Of a stretch of DNA of 53,933 nt, positions 7,509 to 17,497 are shown one piece after another (within the stretch, counting starts at the first letter, position 1; each line of letters begins with the position of its first letter). This stretch comes from an uncultured Erysipelotrichaceae bacterium. GTDB lineage: Bacteria > Bacillota_I > Bacilli_A > Erysipelotrichales > Coprobacillaceae. Under the pieces are notes generated by a model. It saw only the letters and a list, made by a program, of their open reading frames with translations, was not told the DNA's origin and ran no database searches. The translations under genes were made by a program, and so were the position numbers. Where the stretch lies: assembly GCA_900538465.1 (NCBI GenBank), contig UPXV01000016.1:1-53933 (forward strand), read 5' to 3'.

Positions 7509-7655
7509 TTAATATCCTTTTGTTTGGGAAACTCCAGTTTCCCATTTGCTGACAGCTTTATTTGTTACCAAAAGACTATCAGCTAAATTCTGTTGAGTCA
7601 TTCCCCTTTGTTTTCTTTTATAAGCTATATACTTTCCTATTTTTTGATTATCCAT
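7509..7655 (-). pseudogene. Truncated XRE-family HTH regulator
   Basis: A perfect AGGAGG precedes the ATG at 7655. The 48-residue product (MDNQKIGKYIAYKRKQRGMT then QQNLADSLLVTNKAVSKWE) is an HTH of the XRE type that normally continues for 100 residues or more. It stops right after the recognition helix, and no other frame continues it. A promoter with TTGTTT, 16 bases, TATAAT lies upstream. Either a stand-alone mini-regulator or, more likely, a gene cut by insertion of the neighbouring element. Confidence 0.6.
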
Positions 7656-7733
7656 TTTTTATACCTCCTGTAGACAATCAAATTATAAAATAAATCTGAT
7701 TTCAAACAACCTCTCTACTGTTGATTGACTCTA

Positions 7734-7827
7734 CTCTTAAGAGAATTATAACATATTTTGACATCTTCATAGAATTTTCTTGACATAAAGTGAACTCTAA
7801 GTGATACAATAAACAAAGAGGAAGAAT
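7734..7827 (+). promoter_or_regulatory. Promoter of the DUF362 gene with nearby palindrome
   Basis: TTGACA at about 7790 and TACAAT, preceded by TGA (extended -10), are 19 bases apart. The perfect palindrome CTCTTAAGAG (7734-7743) lies between this promoter and the divergent XRE fragment and could be a regulator site. Confidence 0.55.
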
Positions 7828-7841
7828 GGAGGAAGATCGTC

Positions 7842-8945
7842 ATGGAAAAATCTAAAGTTTATTATTGTGATATGCATACTGGTAGAATGAATTTACCTGA
7901 AAAATTGAAATTTTTAATGAAAAAAGCTGGTTTTGAAGATATTGATTTTACTGATAAATATACTGCAATTAAAATTCACTTTGGTGAGCCAGGAAACTTA
8001 GCTTATTTAAGACCTAATTATGCTAAGGTAGTTTGTGATTATATTAAAGAATTAGGTGGAAAAGCATTTTTAACTGATTGTAATACTTTATATGTTGGTG
8101 GAAGAAAAAATGCTTTGGATCATTTGGATAGTGCTTATACAAATGGTTATAACCCATTTCAAACTGGTGTTCATACTATTATTGCTGATGGATTAAAAGG
8201 AACAGATGAGGCATTGGTTCCTGTTAATGGAGAATATGTCAAAGAAGCTAAAATCGGTCAAGCCATTATGGATGCTGATATAGTGATTTCACTTAGCCAT
8301 TTTAAAGGACATGAATTAACTGGATTTGGTGGAGCATTAAAAAATCTAGGTATGGGTTGTGGATCACGTGCTGGTAAAATGGAAATGCACAGTGCTGGAA
8401 AGCCAACTGTTCATCAAGATTTATGTATTGGATGTGGTCAATGTATCAAAATTTGTGCTCATGATGGGCCAAGCATTACTAACCATAAGGCAACTATTGA
8501 TCATAACAAATGTGTGGGTTGTGGTCGTTGTATTGGTGTTTGTCCTAGAGATGCAATTGTTGCAAGTATGGATGAAGCCAATGATATTTTAAATTGTAAA
8601 ATTGCTGAATATGCAAAGGCTGTTGTTGATGGTAGACCATGTTTCCATATTTCATTAGTCATTGATGTTTCACCATATTGTGATTGCCATAGTGAAAATG
8701 ATATTGCAATTGTTCCTGATGTTGGAATGTTTGCATCATTTGATCCAGTAGCATTAGATCAAGCTTGTGCTGATGCAGTCAATAAACAACCAGCTATTGC
8801 AAATAGTTTATTAGAAAAACATGGACATGAACATCATGACCATTTCACAGATGTTTCTCCTGAAACAAATTGGAAATCATGTCTAGAACATGCCCAAAAG
8901 ATTGGTTTAGGAACACGTGAATATGAATTAATTGAAATTAAATAA
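7842..8945 (+). CDS. DUF362 protein with two 4Fe-4S ferredoxin motifs
   Basis: This 367-residue protein belongs to the DUF362 (Fe-S centre) family. The N-terminal and central parts carry the family pattern (AIKIHFGEPGN, VISLSHFKGHELTGFGGALKN). An inserted ferredoxin unit near residues 190-235 has CIGCGQCIKIC and CVGCGRCIGVC, enough for two [4Fe-4S] clusters. The C-terminal part returns to DUF362 with DPVALDQACAD. It probably acts in the cytoplasm in electron transfer, with unknown partner. GGAGGAAGATCGTC precedes the ATG. It is a single-gene unit with a strong terminator. Confidence 0.85.
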   Translation: MEKSKVYYCDMHTGRMNLPEKLKFLMKKAGFEDIDFTDKYTAIKIHFGEPGNLAYLRPNYAKVVCDYIKELGGKAFLTDCNTLYVGGRKNALDHLDSAYTNGYNPFQTGVHTIIADGLKGTDEALVPVNGEYVKEAKIGQAIMDADIVISLSHFKGHELTGFGGALKNLGMGCGSRAGKMEMHSAGKPTVHQDLCIGCGQCIKICAHDGPSITNHKATIDHNKCVGCGRCIGVCPRDAIVASMDEANDILNCKIAEYAKAVVDGRPCFHISLVIDVSPYCDCHSENDIAIVPDVGMFASFDPVALDQACADAVNKQPAIANSLLEKHGHEHHDHFTDVSPETNWKSCLEHAQKIGLGTREYELIEIK

Positions 8946-8952
8946 AAAAAGT

Positions 8953-8990
8953 AGGAAACACTTCTATAAAAGAAATGTTTCCTTTTTTAT
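8953..8990. terminator. Bidirectional terminator
   Basis: AGGAAACA and TGTTTCCT form the stem with an extra TTCT/AGAA pairing inside. TTTTTT follows on the plus strand and an A-run precedes it, so it also serves the convergent gene, whose stop codon lies at its edge. Confidence 0.8.
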
Positions 8991-10285
8991 TGTTTCTTCC
9001 ATGTTTTTCCTTTATCCGAAGAAATATATATAATTTCATCAATTGTACCAATTCCTTCAGTTACCTTTAAATAATATTTTCCATCTTTAACATATGGTAA
9101 ATGAAAATAATCATAGTCCCCATTATTTTTAATATTCATTTTTTTAGTTGTTTTCCCACCATCATGTGTATAAAACATTTCTGAACGATCTCCGCCACCA
9201 TGTATCAAATTTATAAACCCAATCTTTTCATCTATAAATATCAATTCCGATCCTGTTCCTATCGCTTGATGAAAAGGATCTTTATTCCATGCTTTCCAAG
9301 TTTTTCCACCATCAGTTGTTTTATCCAAACCATAAAAACGTAATCCTGCAGCTGCATCTGTTTCACGCAAACGATATCCAGCGCCACTATCGAGAATACT
9401 TTGTGACGTTACTTCTCCTCTATTTGTATCTTCACTAATTGGCAGTTCATTTGGTTGGTTTTGTTCTATCTTGTTTACTGATTCATTAGATTGACCTTGT
9501 TCTATCTCGTTATTATCATTGACTTCAAGATATGCCTGCTTCCCTATTTTATATTGAAGACGTGAATTATCTGTTTTATAAACTATGGATAATTCACAAT
9601 CTTTTGATAATAAAGATTCTGTTTCTAAACATGTCAATAAATCTTGTAATGTTGCTGTTTGATCATAATATCCTTCATTTTTTGTTTGATTAGAAGTAAT
9701 ATGTAACTGATTATCTTTGTAATAGAAATTATAATTATATCTTATCCCTTTATTTTCATAATAAACTTTCATTTGAATAGATTCTATTGTTGAAAATGAA
9801 TTACATTTTAATTCAAAAAAAGATACATAAAGTGTTTCTTTAGTTTTCACTTCTTCATCAATACAATCTTTTAATTTATGTACCCATTCATTATATGAAC
9901 TTTGATTTTGTAAATTGAAATCAATAGAATAGTTTGATTTTTGAAATTGAGTTGTATAATTATCTTTTAGATTCATAATTCCTTGAAAACATAATATACT
10001 TCCTACAATTCCAATAATACAACCAATTTTAACTATATGGGGAATTTGAAAAAATTTTGATTGAATTTGATTTTCTTGAATGGCATTTGTGAGACTAATG
10101 ACTAACCATATAATCAAAACAAAACTAAGTATTCCTACAATTATCAAGAGAGTCAACCAATCATACATAGTCTTATTGATTTTATAATCTTTATATGTAT
10201 ATAAACAATATAAAAGAATAAGATAAATTATAATTGTTATAGGATTGATAAAACGATGTATAAATAAATTCCACTTTTCTTTCAT
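8987..10285 (-). CDS. Membrane-anchored protein with C-terminal Asp-box (BNR-like) repeats
   Basis: About 432 residues. Three membrane segments lie in the first 105 residues (around 11-28, 42-66 and 85-103). A long probably extracellular part follows, with a repeated linker that alternates NEIEQGQSNES and NKIEQNQPNEL. The last 110 residues hold three Asp-box motifs: TTDGGKTW, THDGGKTT and SSDKGKTW, as in sialidase-like and photosystem assembly-type propellers. Three copies are too few for a full propeller, so this is a partial fold or a dimer. The ATG at 10285 is preferred over the GTG at 10294 because GGGG lies eight bases before it. Substrate or partner unknown. Confidence 0.65.
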   Translation of the reverse strand: MKEKWNLFIHRFINPITIIIYLILLYCLYTYKDYKINKTMYDWLTLLIIVGILSFVLIIWLVISLTNAIQENQIQSKFFQIPHIVKIGCIIGIVGSILCFQGIMNLKDNYTTQFQKSNYSIDFNLQNQSSYNEWVHKLKDCIDEEVKTKETLYVSFFELKCNSFSTIESIQMKVYYENKGIRYNYNFYYKDNQLHITSNQTKNEGYYDQTATLQDLLTCLETESLLSKDCELSIVYKTDNSRLQYKIGKQAYLEVNDNNEIEQGQSNESVNKIEQNQPNELPISEDTNRGEVTSQSILDSGAGYRLRETDAAAGLRFYGLDKTTDGGKTWKAWNKDPFHQAIGTGSELIFIDEKIGFINLIHGGGDRSEMFYTHDGGKTTKKMNIKNNGDYDYFHLPYVKDGKYYLKVTEGIGTIDEIIYISSDKGKTWKKQ

Positions 10286-10529
10286 AACAAACACCCCTTT
10301 TTTATTTTATCATAGTTTACAATAGAATAAATAAAAAGGAAATAGATTTTATTGAATTCTACTTCCCATCGACAAATTCTTAATTATGAAACATCTATAA
10401 ATTTTTATTTTCTTTCATAATTGTTAATATACTTTTCATGTGATATTTTCTCATAATTTTATTTATCATTTCAATCTTTTAATTACAAATTTCCCATACT
10501 ATAAAATTTATTACATTTAACAATAATTA

Positions 10530-11156
10530 TTATAAGTCTATAAATTCATCAACAAAATCAAGTTCAACATGAGAATGTGTAACCATAATAATTGTTTTTC
10601 CTTGATCCTTTAGATATTTGAAAACATTAAAAATTATATCTGAGTTCTTTTTATCTAAATTACCTGTTGGTTCATCCGCTAAAATGATTTCACATTTTTT
10701 AATGAGTAGTCTAGCAATTGATATTCTTTGTTGTTCTCCACCACTTAATGTATAAATTTTTTTGTTTTCGTAATTTTCTAATCCTACTTGTTTTAATGCT
10801 TCGCTGATTAACTTATCATTATTTTTATCAATAAGAGGTAAAACTAATTTCAAATTATTATAAACTGTCTCATCTTCAATAAGTGCATAATTTTGAAATA
10901 CATATCCCAGTTTTTCTTTTCTATATAATCTTGCCTGTTTTGAATGAATAGATTTCACTTGATTACCATACAAACATATTTGTCCACTATCAGGTTTATC
11001 TAAAAGTCCAATCATATTTAATAAAGTACTTTTCCCGCAGCCACTTTCTCCTCTTATTATATAAAAACATCCCTTCTTAAATTGATATGTATAATCTTCA
11101 AATATAGTCTTATCACCAAATGATTTACTTACATTAAGAACTTCAACAATATTCAT
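10530..11156 (-). CDS. ABC transporter ATPase, bacteriocin-export/MacB-like type
   Basis: This 208-residue ATPase has Walker A GESGCGKST (36-44), a Q-loop in YVFQNYALIEDETVYNNL, signature LSGGEQQR (137-144), Walker B IILADEPTGNLD (from 157) and H-loop MVTHS. The QQR signature and PTGNLD place it in the LolD/MacB group of exporters. It directly follows the interrupted permease gene (three bases between), and GGGG precedes its ATG. In related operons the pair exports or gives immunity to bacteriocins. If the permease is really broken, the ATPase may lack its partner. Confidence 0.85.
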   Translation of the reverse strand: MNIVEVLNVSKSFGDKTIFEDYTYQFKKGCFYIIRGESGCGKSTLLNMIGLLDKPDSGQICLYGNQVKSIHSKQARLYRKEKLGYVFQNYALIEDETVYNNLKLVLPLIDKNNDKLISEALKQVGLENYENKKIYTLSGGEQQRISIARLLIKKCEIILADEPTGNLDKKNSDIIFNVFKYLKDQGKTIIMVTHSHVELDFVDEFIDL

Positions 11157-11159
11157 TTT

Positions 11160-13112
11160 TTATCCCCTTTCCTTTAAAGCATATAAATTATACTTATCTT
11201 CTTTATATATGATAATAGAACAACTTATTATCATTTCTAAAATAAGTAATACAACTAAAAATGGTATGATATAAAATTTATAGAAAACAAAATACAAAAC
11301 ACCAGCAAAACAAGCATACTCAATTATTATTCTTCCAATATAACTATGATATCTCTTCCATAGAGATACTCCTAACATATTTTCTACTGCTAACTTTTTC
11401 TTATTCTTAGAAAAATAAAATGATATATCATAAAAAATCATGCTTACCAAAATAAAGATAATAAGTATACTTTGTAAAAGTATATAGCTATAATTGACTC
11501 TAAATCCATCATTTTGAGCCTCTAAGACATCTACTAATTTCACAAAATCATATTGAAGATTTGTATTCATATCTTTATATACTTCGTTCTTTAAGTCTTT
11601 GAAATTATCAAATGGAATATAATAATTTTGTGGATTAAGATTTGAAGAATAATTTATGATAAGTTTATCTTCATAACCATATTTGAATTGATCCTGGTTA
11701 TTCGCATAAATAAATATACTTTTTGGTTTATAATAAATCATCTGTTGATTTTGAAGTTCTGTCCTTAATGAAATATCTTTCTTTTTCATATCATAAGGTA
11801 TAAAAACAAGATTATCTTTTTGATTTTTATCAATTTTAATAACTTGATTATTTTCATCAACAAGCTCTAATTCTTTTAAGAAAGAATAATTTACATCAAT
11901 TTCATTGTAATCATCTAAAAAAGATGTAGAAACAGCACTGTATTGCTTTTCTTCAAAATAATTCATTAAATTCATATATTGATTGAATAAATCTTTAGGT
12001 TCTAAATAATCATCTATATTATTTATAAAACAAATATTTTCAATTTTAGATTTATATGATGAATAAGATAAGAGTTGTGAGGTCATTTTATATGACTCAA
12101 AAAAGACATTTATTCCTTGAAAAGATACGATTGTTACTATTAAAAACTTTAATAATACATTTAAACAGTCAATGATAATATGATTATACTTTTTTGTTTT
12201 CAAATATTTTACAATAGAAATTGTTTTATAAATCACATATATTAAGAAAACATTAATAACCATTATAAGATAATACCATTTCATAGATTTTATATTTTCT
12301 ATAATGAAATTTTTTGAAAAAAAGCTCCATTCTCCAATTTGGAACAAATATAATATAATAAATGATATGATTTGGAATAATAAAATGGTGAAGAAAAGAG
12401 GAATCATTTCATCACAAAAATAATGAAAGTAGGAGATTCCATTCATTTTATAAATGGCTATCTTATCAAGATGATGTATATAATACATAATGAAGATAAT
12501 TGTTATGCTTATAAACAATAAAAATATAAGTGGATTATCTACAATAGGTAAATATTGTTGTGTCATAGGATGTTCAAAATCCCATACATTTAAATTATAA
12601 AATTGCCCTAACGTTTCTACAAATGCTTCTTTTCCTTCCCCAAAAACTGTATAATCTTGAGCTAATTGTATTCCCAGACTTTGATCGATATTATACATAT
12701 CAAAATAATACATATCTGTAAAACAAGGTATTTTTAAATAACAATTGTCTTAATTTGAAATCATTATATTTTGTTGATTGAGAGAATCGTAGTCGGTTAT
12801 TTGATAATGAAAATCTTTAAAAAGAGAATCCTCATATATACAACCATAAAAGCAATCTTTTATATAATATGGATTTTCTGTATTCATATCTTTTCTTTCA
12901 TTAAATTTAAATGTTATTTTATAGCTTTTAGAAAGTTCTTTAACTTTAGATATAAATTTTTTATCTATATCTCCTTCTTGATCAATTGAAAAAATGAGTG
13001 AATTTGGATTAGTGTTAAAAAAACTCTGATATTCACTATTTATCAATTTTTTAATATCTAAAAAAACAAGTATTGTAAAAATGCAAGATAAACCTATAAT
13101 TATTTTTTTCAT
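11160..13112 (-). pseudogene. Bacteriocin-associated ABC permease interrupted by an in-frame stop
   Basis: Two frames seen separately (12750-13112 and 11160-12713) are the same frame divided by one TAA at 12750-12752. The 12 codons between that TAA and the next ATG are open (DNCYLKIPCFTD). Read through, the product is about 650 residues, the usual size of the bacteriocin-associated integral membrane family. It has an N-terminal membrane anchor, a large outside domain, a four-helix block with IFIMYYIHHLDKIAIYKMNG, a second outside domain and a final helical block. The start is the ATG at 13112 behind GAGGG. One base change would restore it. It is probably a recent nonsense mutation, or less likely a regulated readthrough. 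Confidence 0.75.
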
Positions 13113-13348
13113 ATTATCCCTCACAAATCTAAACTGTTATAAATTTAACCCAATGACATTTCATCTATTGTATTAAAACAAACATGAGAATCAAACAACA
13201 ATCTTAAAAATGATCTTTAAACTGTTTTTTTACGTAGCATCTTGCTTACTATCTTACTTATTATGTTACCACACTATGAAAATAATATCACTCTTATTTA
13301 AGCAAAATAAAAAAGTTAAGGAACATCAATCCTTAAACCTTTTATCAT

Positions 13349-14350
13349 CTATAAATCAATATTATTTCCTAGCGTAGCCACCATGACAGCTTTGATTGTA
13401 TGCATTCTATTTTCAGCCTCATCAAAAACCACAGAATGTGCAGATCTAAACACTTCATCTTCAACTTCACGAATATCAATACCTTGTTCATTCTTAGCTT
13501 TTGCAACTTCTGTTTCAAAATCATGGAATGAAGGTAAACAATGCATAAATAATGTAGAATCTTGACCAGTTTTCTTCATCATTTCCATTGTGACTTTATA
13601 AGGTGATAACATCTCTACTCTTGGTTTGTATAAAGATTCATCTTCTCCCATACTGACCCAGATATCAGTATAAATCACATCAGCACCTTTTACTGCTTCA
13701 TCAACATTATCTAAAACTTCAATTTTACCACCTGACTTCATAGCTTCTTGTTGACAATAAGCAAGAACTTCTGGATCGATTTGTAATGATTTTGGTCCTA
13801 AACAAACAAAATGCATTCCCATTTTTGCAGCTCCATACATCAATCCATAACAAACATTATTTCTAATATCACCTGTAAAGACAAACTTCACTTCATTTAA
13901 TGGTTTATTTAAATGTTCTTCAATTGTTAAAAAGTCAGCTAATGTTTGAGTTGGATGGTCAACATCTGTTAAACCATTATAAACAGGAACTCCTGAATAT
14001 TTCATTAAATCCTCAACTGTTTTTTGTTGAAAACCTCTAAATTCAATCGCATCATACATTCTACCTAAGACTTTTGCAGTATCTTCAATGGATTCTTTTT
14101 TCCCCATTTGCGAATTGCTTAGGAAAGTAACATGTCCACCTTCATCAAGGGCTGCCACTTCAAAAGCACAACGTGTACGTGTTGATGTTTTTTCAAAGAG
14201 TAAAACTATATTTTTACCTTCTAATGTTTTCCCAATTCTTCCTGCTTTTTTTGCTTTTTTAAGTTTATGAGCTAAATCTAATAAATATCTAATTTCTTCT
14301 TTTGAATAATCTTTTAATGTTAAAAAACTTCTTCCTTTTAAATTAACCAT
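13349..14350 (-). CDS. argF: Ornithine carbamoyltransferase
   Basis: This enzyme transfers carbamoyl phosphate to ornithine to give citrulline. The carbamoyl-phosphate loop STRTR is at 56-60, HPTQ follows in VDHPTQTLADF, the ornithine-side motif is DIWVSMGED, and HCLP appears in FMHCLPSF. Length 333 residues is normal. The frame is open to 14407, but the ATG at 14350 is chosen because AGGAGG lies six bases before it. It is the last gene of the arg operon, 10 bases after argB. A catabolic role is possible for some homologues, but the biosynthetic neighbours argue against it. Confidence 0.95.
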   Translation of the reverse strand: MVNLKGRSFLTLKDYSKEEIRYLLDLAHKLKKAKKAGRIGKTLEGKNIVLLFEKTSTRTRCAFEVAALDEGGHVTFLSNSQMGKKESIEDTAKVLGRMYDAIEFRGFQQKTVEDLMKYSGVPVYNGLTDVDHPTQTLADFLTIEEHLNKPLNEVKFVFTGDIRNNVCYGLMYGAAKMGMHFVCLGPKSLQIDPEVLAYCQQEAMKSGGKIEVLDNVDEAVKGADVIYTDIWVSMGEDESLYKPRVEMLSPYKVTMEMMKKTGQDSTLFMHCLPSFHDFETEVAKAKNEQGIDIREVEDEVFRSAHSVVFDEAENRMHTIKAVMVATLGNNIDL

Positions 14351-14360
14351 AACATGCCTC

Positions 14361-15221
14361 CTATCTTTTAAACATTGTTCCAATACCTTCTTTAGAAAGC
14401 ATTTCAATTAATATTGAATGTGGTATTCTTCCATCAATAATGACTGCTTTTTTAACATTTTGACGAATAGCTCTCACACAACATTCAACTTTAGGAATCA
14501 TTCCACCACTAATAATTCCTTTATCTTCTAATCCTTTGACTTCATAAACATGAACAAGTGGAATCAATGTTGATTCATCATCTTTGTCAAATAATAACCC
14601 TGGAATATCACTGACTAAAATCATATTCTCAGCACCTAATGCTCCAGCAATCTCTGCAGCTGCTGTATCAGCATTAATATTATAGGTATGACCTTCCTCA
14701 TCAGTTCCAACACTTGCTATAACAGGAATATAGCCTTTTTCTAACATATCTAAAATAATATTGGGATTGATTTTATCTATATCTCCAACATATCCTAAAT
14801 CATCTTCACATTCATGTTTTTTTGCCACAATCAATTGGTTATCAATTCCACTAATTCCAACTGCATTGCCACCACGCTGCATAATCAATTTCACTAAGTC
14901 TTTATTTGTCTTACCAGCTAAAACCATCTGAACAACATCAATTGTTTCATCATCAGTATATCTTAAGCCATTGATAAACTTTGACTCCTTGTTCATTTTC
15001 TTTAGTGTTCCACTAATTTCTGGACCACCACCATGCACAAGAATCACTTTCACACCAATTTCTGATAATAAAACAACATCTTTGATGACATTCATTTTGA
15101 GTTCTTCATTAATCATGGCATTTCCACCATATTTAATCACAACAATCTTATTATTGTATTTTTGAATATAGGGTAAAGCCTGTGATAAGATTTCAGCTTT
15201 AACAATTGAATTTTTATCCAT
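14361..15221 (-). CDS. argB: Acetylglutamate kinase
   Basis: This is the amino-acid kinase that phosphorylates N-acetylglutamate, the second step of ornithine synthesis. The ATP-binding KYGGNAM is near residue 28, the substrate loop HGGGPEISGTL near 63, and later motifs VSDIPGLL and GGMIPKVE fit the family. Its 286 residues are a normal length. It lies 14 bases after argJ. The N-terminal tail is short, so the arginine-sensitive helix found in feedback-inhibited forms may be present only in part. GGGG precedes the ATG. Confidence 0.95.
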   Translation of the reverse strand: MDKNSIVKAEILSQALPYIQKYNNKIVVIKYGGNAMINEELKMNVIKDVVLLSEIGVKVILVHGGGPEISGTLKKMNKESKFINGLRYTDDETIDVVQMVLAGKTNKDLVKLIMQRGGNAVGISGIDNQLIVAKKHECEDDLGYVGDIDKINPNIILDMLEKGYIPVIASVGTDEEGHTYNINADTAAAEIAGALGAENMILVSDIPGLLFDKDDESTLIPLVHVYEVKGLEDKGIISGGMIPKVECCVRAIRQNVKKAVIIDGRIPHSILIEMLSKEGIGTMFKR

Positions 15222-15235
15222 TATGATCTTCCCCT

Positions 15236-16450
15236 TTATGTTCTATAATCTCCATTAATCTTTACATAATCATAAGTTAAATCACAACCCCAAGCTGTAG
15301 CTTGATAGTTTCCATCATGTAAATCAATCAAGATTTCAATTTCATCTTCACTTAATATCTTTAATGCTTGATCTTCATCAAATGGATATCCCCTACCATT
15401 TTGACAAACAAGAATACTTCCTGCAGGACTAGCAAGTGTGACTTCAATTTTATCAACATCATATGATGCCTCACAATATCCAATTGCACATAAAATACGT
15501 CCCCAGTTGGCATCCTTACCAAACATGGCTGCTTTAAACAATGAACTTGTAATAACTGATTTTGCAACAACCTTAGCATCTTTTTGACTACAAGCGTTAT
15601 TCACATGACAAGTTAAAAGCTTTGTTGCACCTTCTCCATCCTTAGCAATTCCTTTTGATAATAATTCACAAATATACATTAAAGCATCTTTAAATATATA
15701 ATAACTTTCATCTTTTTGAACTATTTCTTTATTATTTGCTAATCCATTAGCCATGACACTTAACATATCATTTGTTGATGTATCACCATCGACACTAACC
15801 ATATTAAATGTATCATCTACAACTTCATGAATAACTTCATTTAACATTTCCTTGGAAATATTCACATCTGATGTCACGAAGGCTAACATCGTTGCCATAT
15901 TAGGATGAATCATTCCACTTCCCTTAGCAATCGCACCAATGTGACAAGTGACACCATCAATTTCAAATTCTACAGCATATTCTTTTTTGACTGTATCTGT
16001 TGTCATGATACCTTCACAAGCATCACTACTTCCTTGGCTATGAAGCGCTTGTACAAGTTCGTTCATATGATTTTCAAATGGTGCTAAATCTAATGGTTGT
16101 CCAATAACACCTGTTGAAGCGACAATAATATCATTTTCATCAATACCTAATTCTTTGGCACATAGTCCACAAACAGCATTCGCAATGTCTTCACCATTTG
16201 GATTGCATGTATTGGCATTACCGCTATTACAAATAATAGCTTTGGCTTCACCATTTAATAAATGTTGTTTTGTAACTGCAATAGGTGCTCCTTTGACTTT
16301 ATTTAAAGTATAAGTACTTGCTGCATGACACATCACATCACTAACAATTAATGCTAAATCTTTCTTTGATTTATTTTTTCTAATACCACAGTGAATCCCT
16401 GCTGCCTTAAATCCCAAAGGTGCACAAACTCCACCTTGTATATCTTTCAT
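15236..16450 (-). CDS. argJ: Glutamate N-acetyltransferase (ornithine acetyltransferase)
   Basis: ArgJ moves the acetyl group from N-acetylornithine to glutamate, so the acetyl group is recycled. The self-cleavage site is seen in KGSGMIHPNMATMLAF, with Thr as the expected nucleophile of the beta chain. Its 404 residues are a full-length product. Whether it is also able to use acetyl-CoA (bifunctional) cannot be told by eye; no separate argA is in the window. It is tightly packed between argC and argB. Confidence 0.95.
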   Translation of the reverse strand: MKDIQGGVCAPLGFKAAGIHCGIRKNKSKKDLALIVSDVMCHAASTYTLNKVKGAPIAVTKQHLLNGEAKAIICNSGNANTCNPNGEDIANAVCGLCAKELGIDENDIIVASTGVIGQPLDLAPFENHMNELVQALHSQGSSDACEGIMTTDTVKKEYAVEFEIDGVTCHIGAIAKGSGMIHPNMATMLAFVTSDVNISKEMLNEVIHEVVDDTFNMVSVDGDTSTNDMLSVMANGLANNKEIVQKDESYYIFKDALMYICELLSKGIAKDGEGATKLLTCHVNNACSQKDAKVVAKSVITSSLFKAAMFGKDANWGRILCAIGYCEASYDVDKIEVTLASPAGSILVCQNGRGYPFDEDQALKILSEDEIEILIDLHDGNYQATAWGCDLTYDYVKINGDYRT

Positions 16451-16462
16451 ATTCTTTTCCCC

Positions 16463-17497
16463 CTAGAAAGATGGTGGTACCATCTTTAATCCTTTTGTTT
16501 CTTCTAATCCATACATAATATTCATATTTTGAATAGCTTGGCCTGCTGCCCCTTTAACCATATTATCAATCGTTGAAACAATGATCAAACGATGATAACG
16601 TTCATCTAAATGTAAAGAAATATCACAGAAGTTAGAATATTTGACAAATTTTAAATCTGCAATCTTCCCTTTTGGTAAAACTCTTACAAAATATTCTTGA
16701 GAATAATAGTTTTGATATATTTGATAAACATCATCCAAAGAGACTTCTGGTTTTAAGTCAACATATATTGTTGAAACAATTCCTCGATTGACTGGTAATA
16801 AATGAGGCGTAAATGTAACTTGAATATCATCATTTGCCATTTTTGATAATTCTTGTTCAATTTCTGGTGTATGACGATGAGTTCCTAATTTATAAGGATG
16901 GAAAGATTCATTACATTTTGGAAAATGTGTATCTTCACTGAGTGACTTTCCAGCTCCTGTTGTCCCTGATTTTGAATCAATAATGATATGTTTATTCAAG
17001 TTTAATTTTTCTTTTAATAATGGATATAATCCTAAAGTAATAGATGTTGGATAACATCCAGGATTCCCAATAAGAGTCGCTGTTTTGATTTTTTCACGAT
17101 TCACTTCACTTAAACCATAGACTTGTTTATCATGTAATGCTTTTTCATGATAATCCAATTTATACCATTCTTGATAATCTTGTTCACTATCTAATCGAAA
17201 ATCAGCCCCTAAATCAATGAATTTTTTATTATTTTCATCACAATACTTTGCATATTTTTCACTTAAACCATGAGGCAATGAAGCAAAAATAAGTTCAGCT
17301 TTTTGTAAAACATCTTCATCACTTTCACAAATCATATCACATACTTGGTAAAAAGATGGATACAAATCTGATATTGGTTGTCCTTGATAACTTCTTGCTC
17401 CAATAGAAACAACCTCCACTTCATCATGATTTAATAATAATCGTAAAAGTTCTGCTCCAGCATAACCACTAACCCCAATAATTCCTACTTTTATCAT
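16463..17497 (-). CDS. argC: N-acetyl-gamma-glutamyl-phosphate reductase
   Basis: This NADPH-dependent reductase forms N-acetylglutamate semialdehyde. The Rossmann motif GVSGYAGAELLRLL is at the N-terminus, the catalytic Cys 148 lies in GNPGCYPTS, and HRHTPEIEQ supplies the substrate-side His. The length of 344 residues is normal. Its start overlaps the end of argH by four bases (ATGA), which implies translational coupling. Confidence 0.95.
   Translation of the reverse strand: MIKVGIIGVSGYAGAELLRLLLNHDEVEVVSIGARSYQGQPISDLYPSFYQVCDMICESDEDVLQKAELIFASLPHGLSEKYAKYCDENNKKFIDLGADFRLDSEQDYQEWYKLDYHEKALHDKQVYGLSEVNREKIKTATLIGNPGCYPTSITLGLYPLLKEKLNLNKHIIIDSKSGTTGAGKSLSEDTHFPKCNESFHPYKLGTHRHTPEIEQELSKMANDDIQVTFTPHLLPVNRGIVSTIYVDLKPEVSLDDVYQIYQNYYSQEYFVRVLPKGKIADLKFVKYSNFCDISLHLDERYHRLIIVSTIDNMVKGAAGQAIQNMNIMYGLEETKGLKMVPPSF

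Noticed and set aside
11160..13112. Two independent genes (small lipoprotein-like plus permease)
   Set aside because: Both frames are in phase with open codons between them, and together give the usual length of one permease family.
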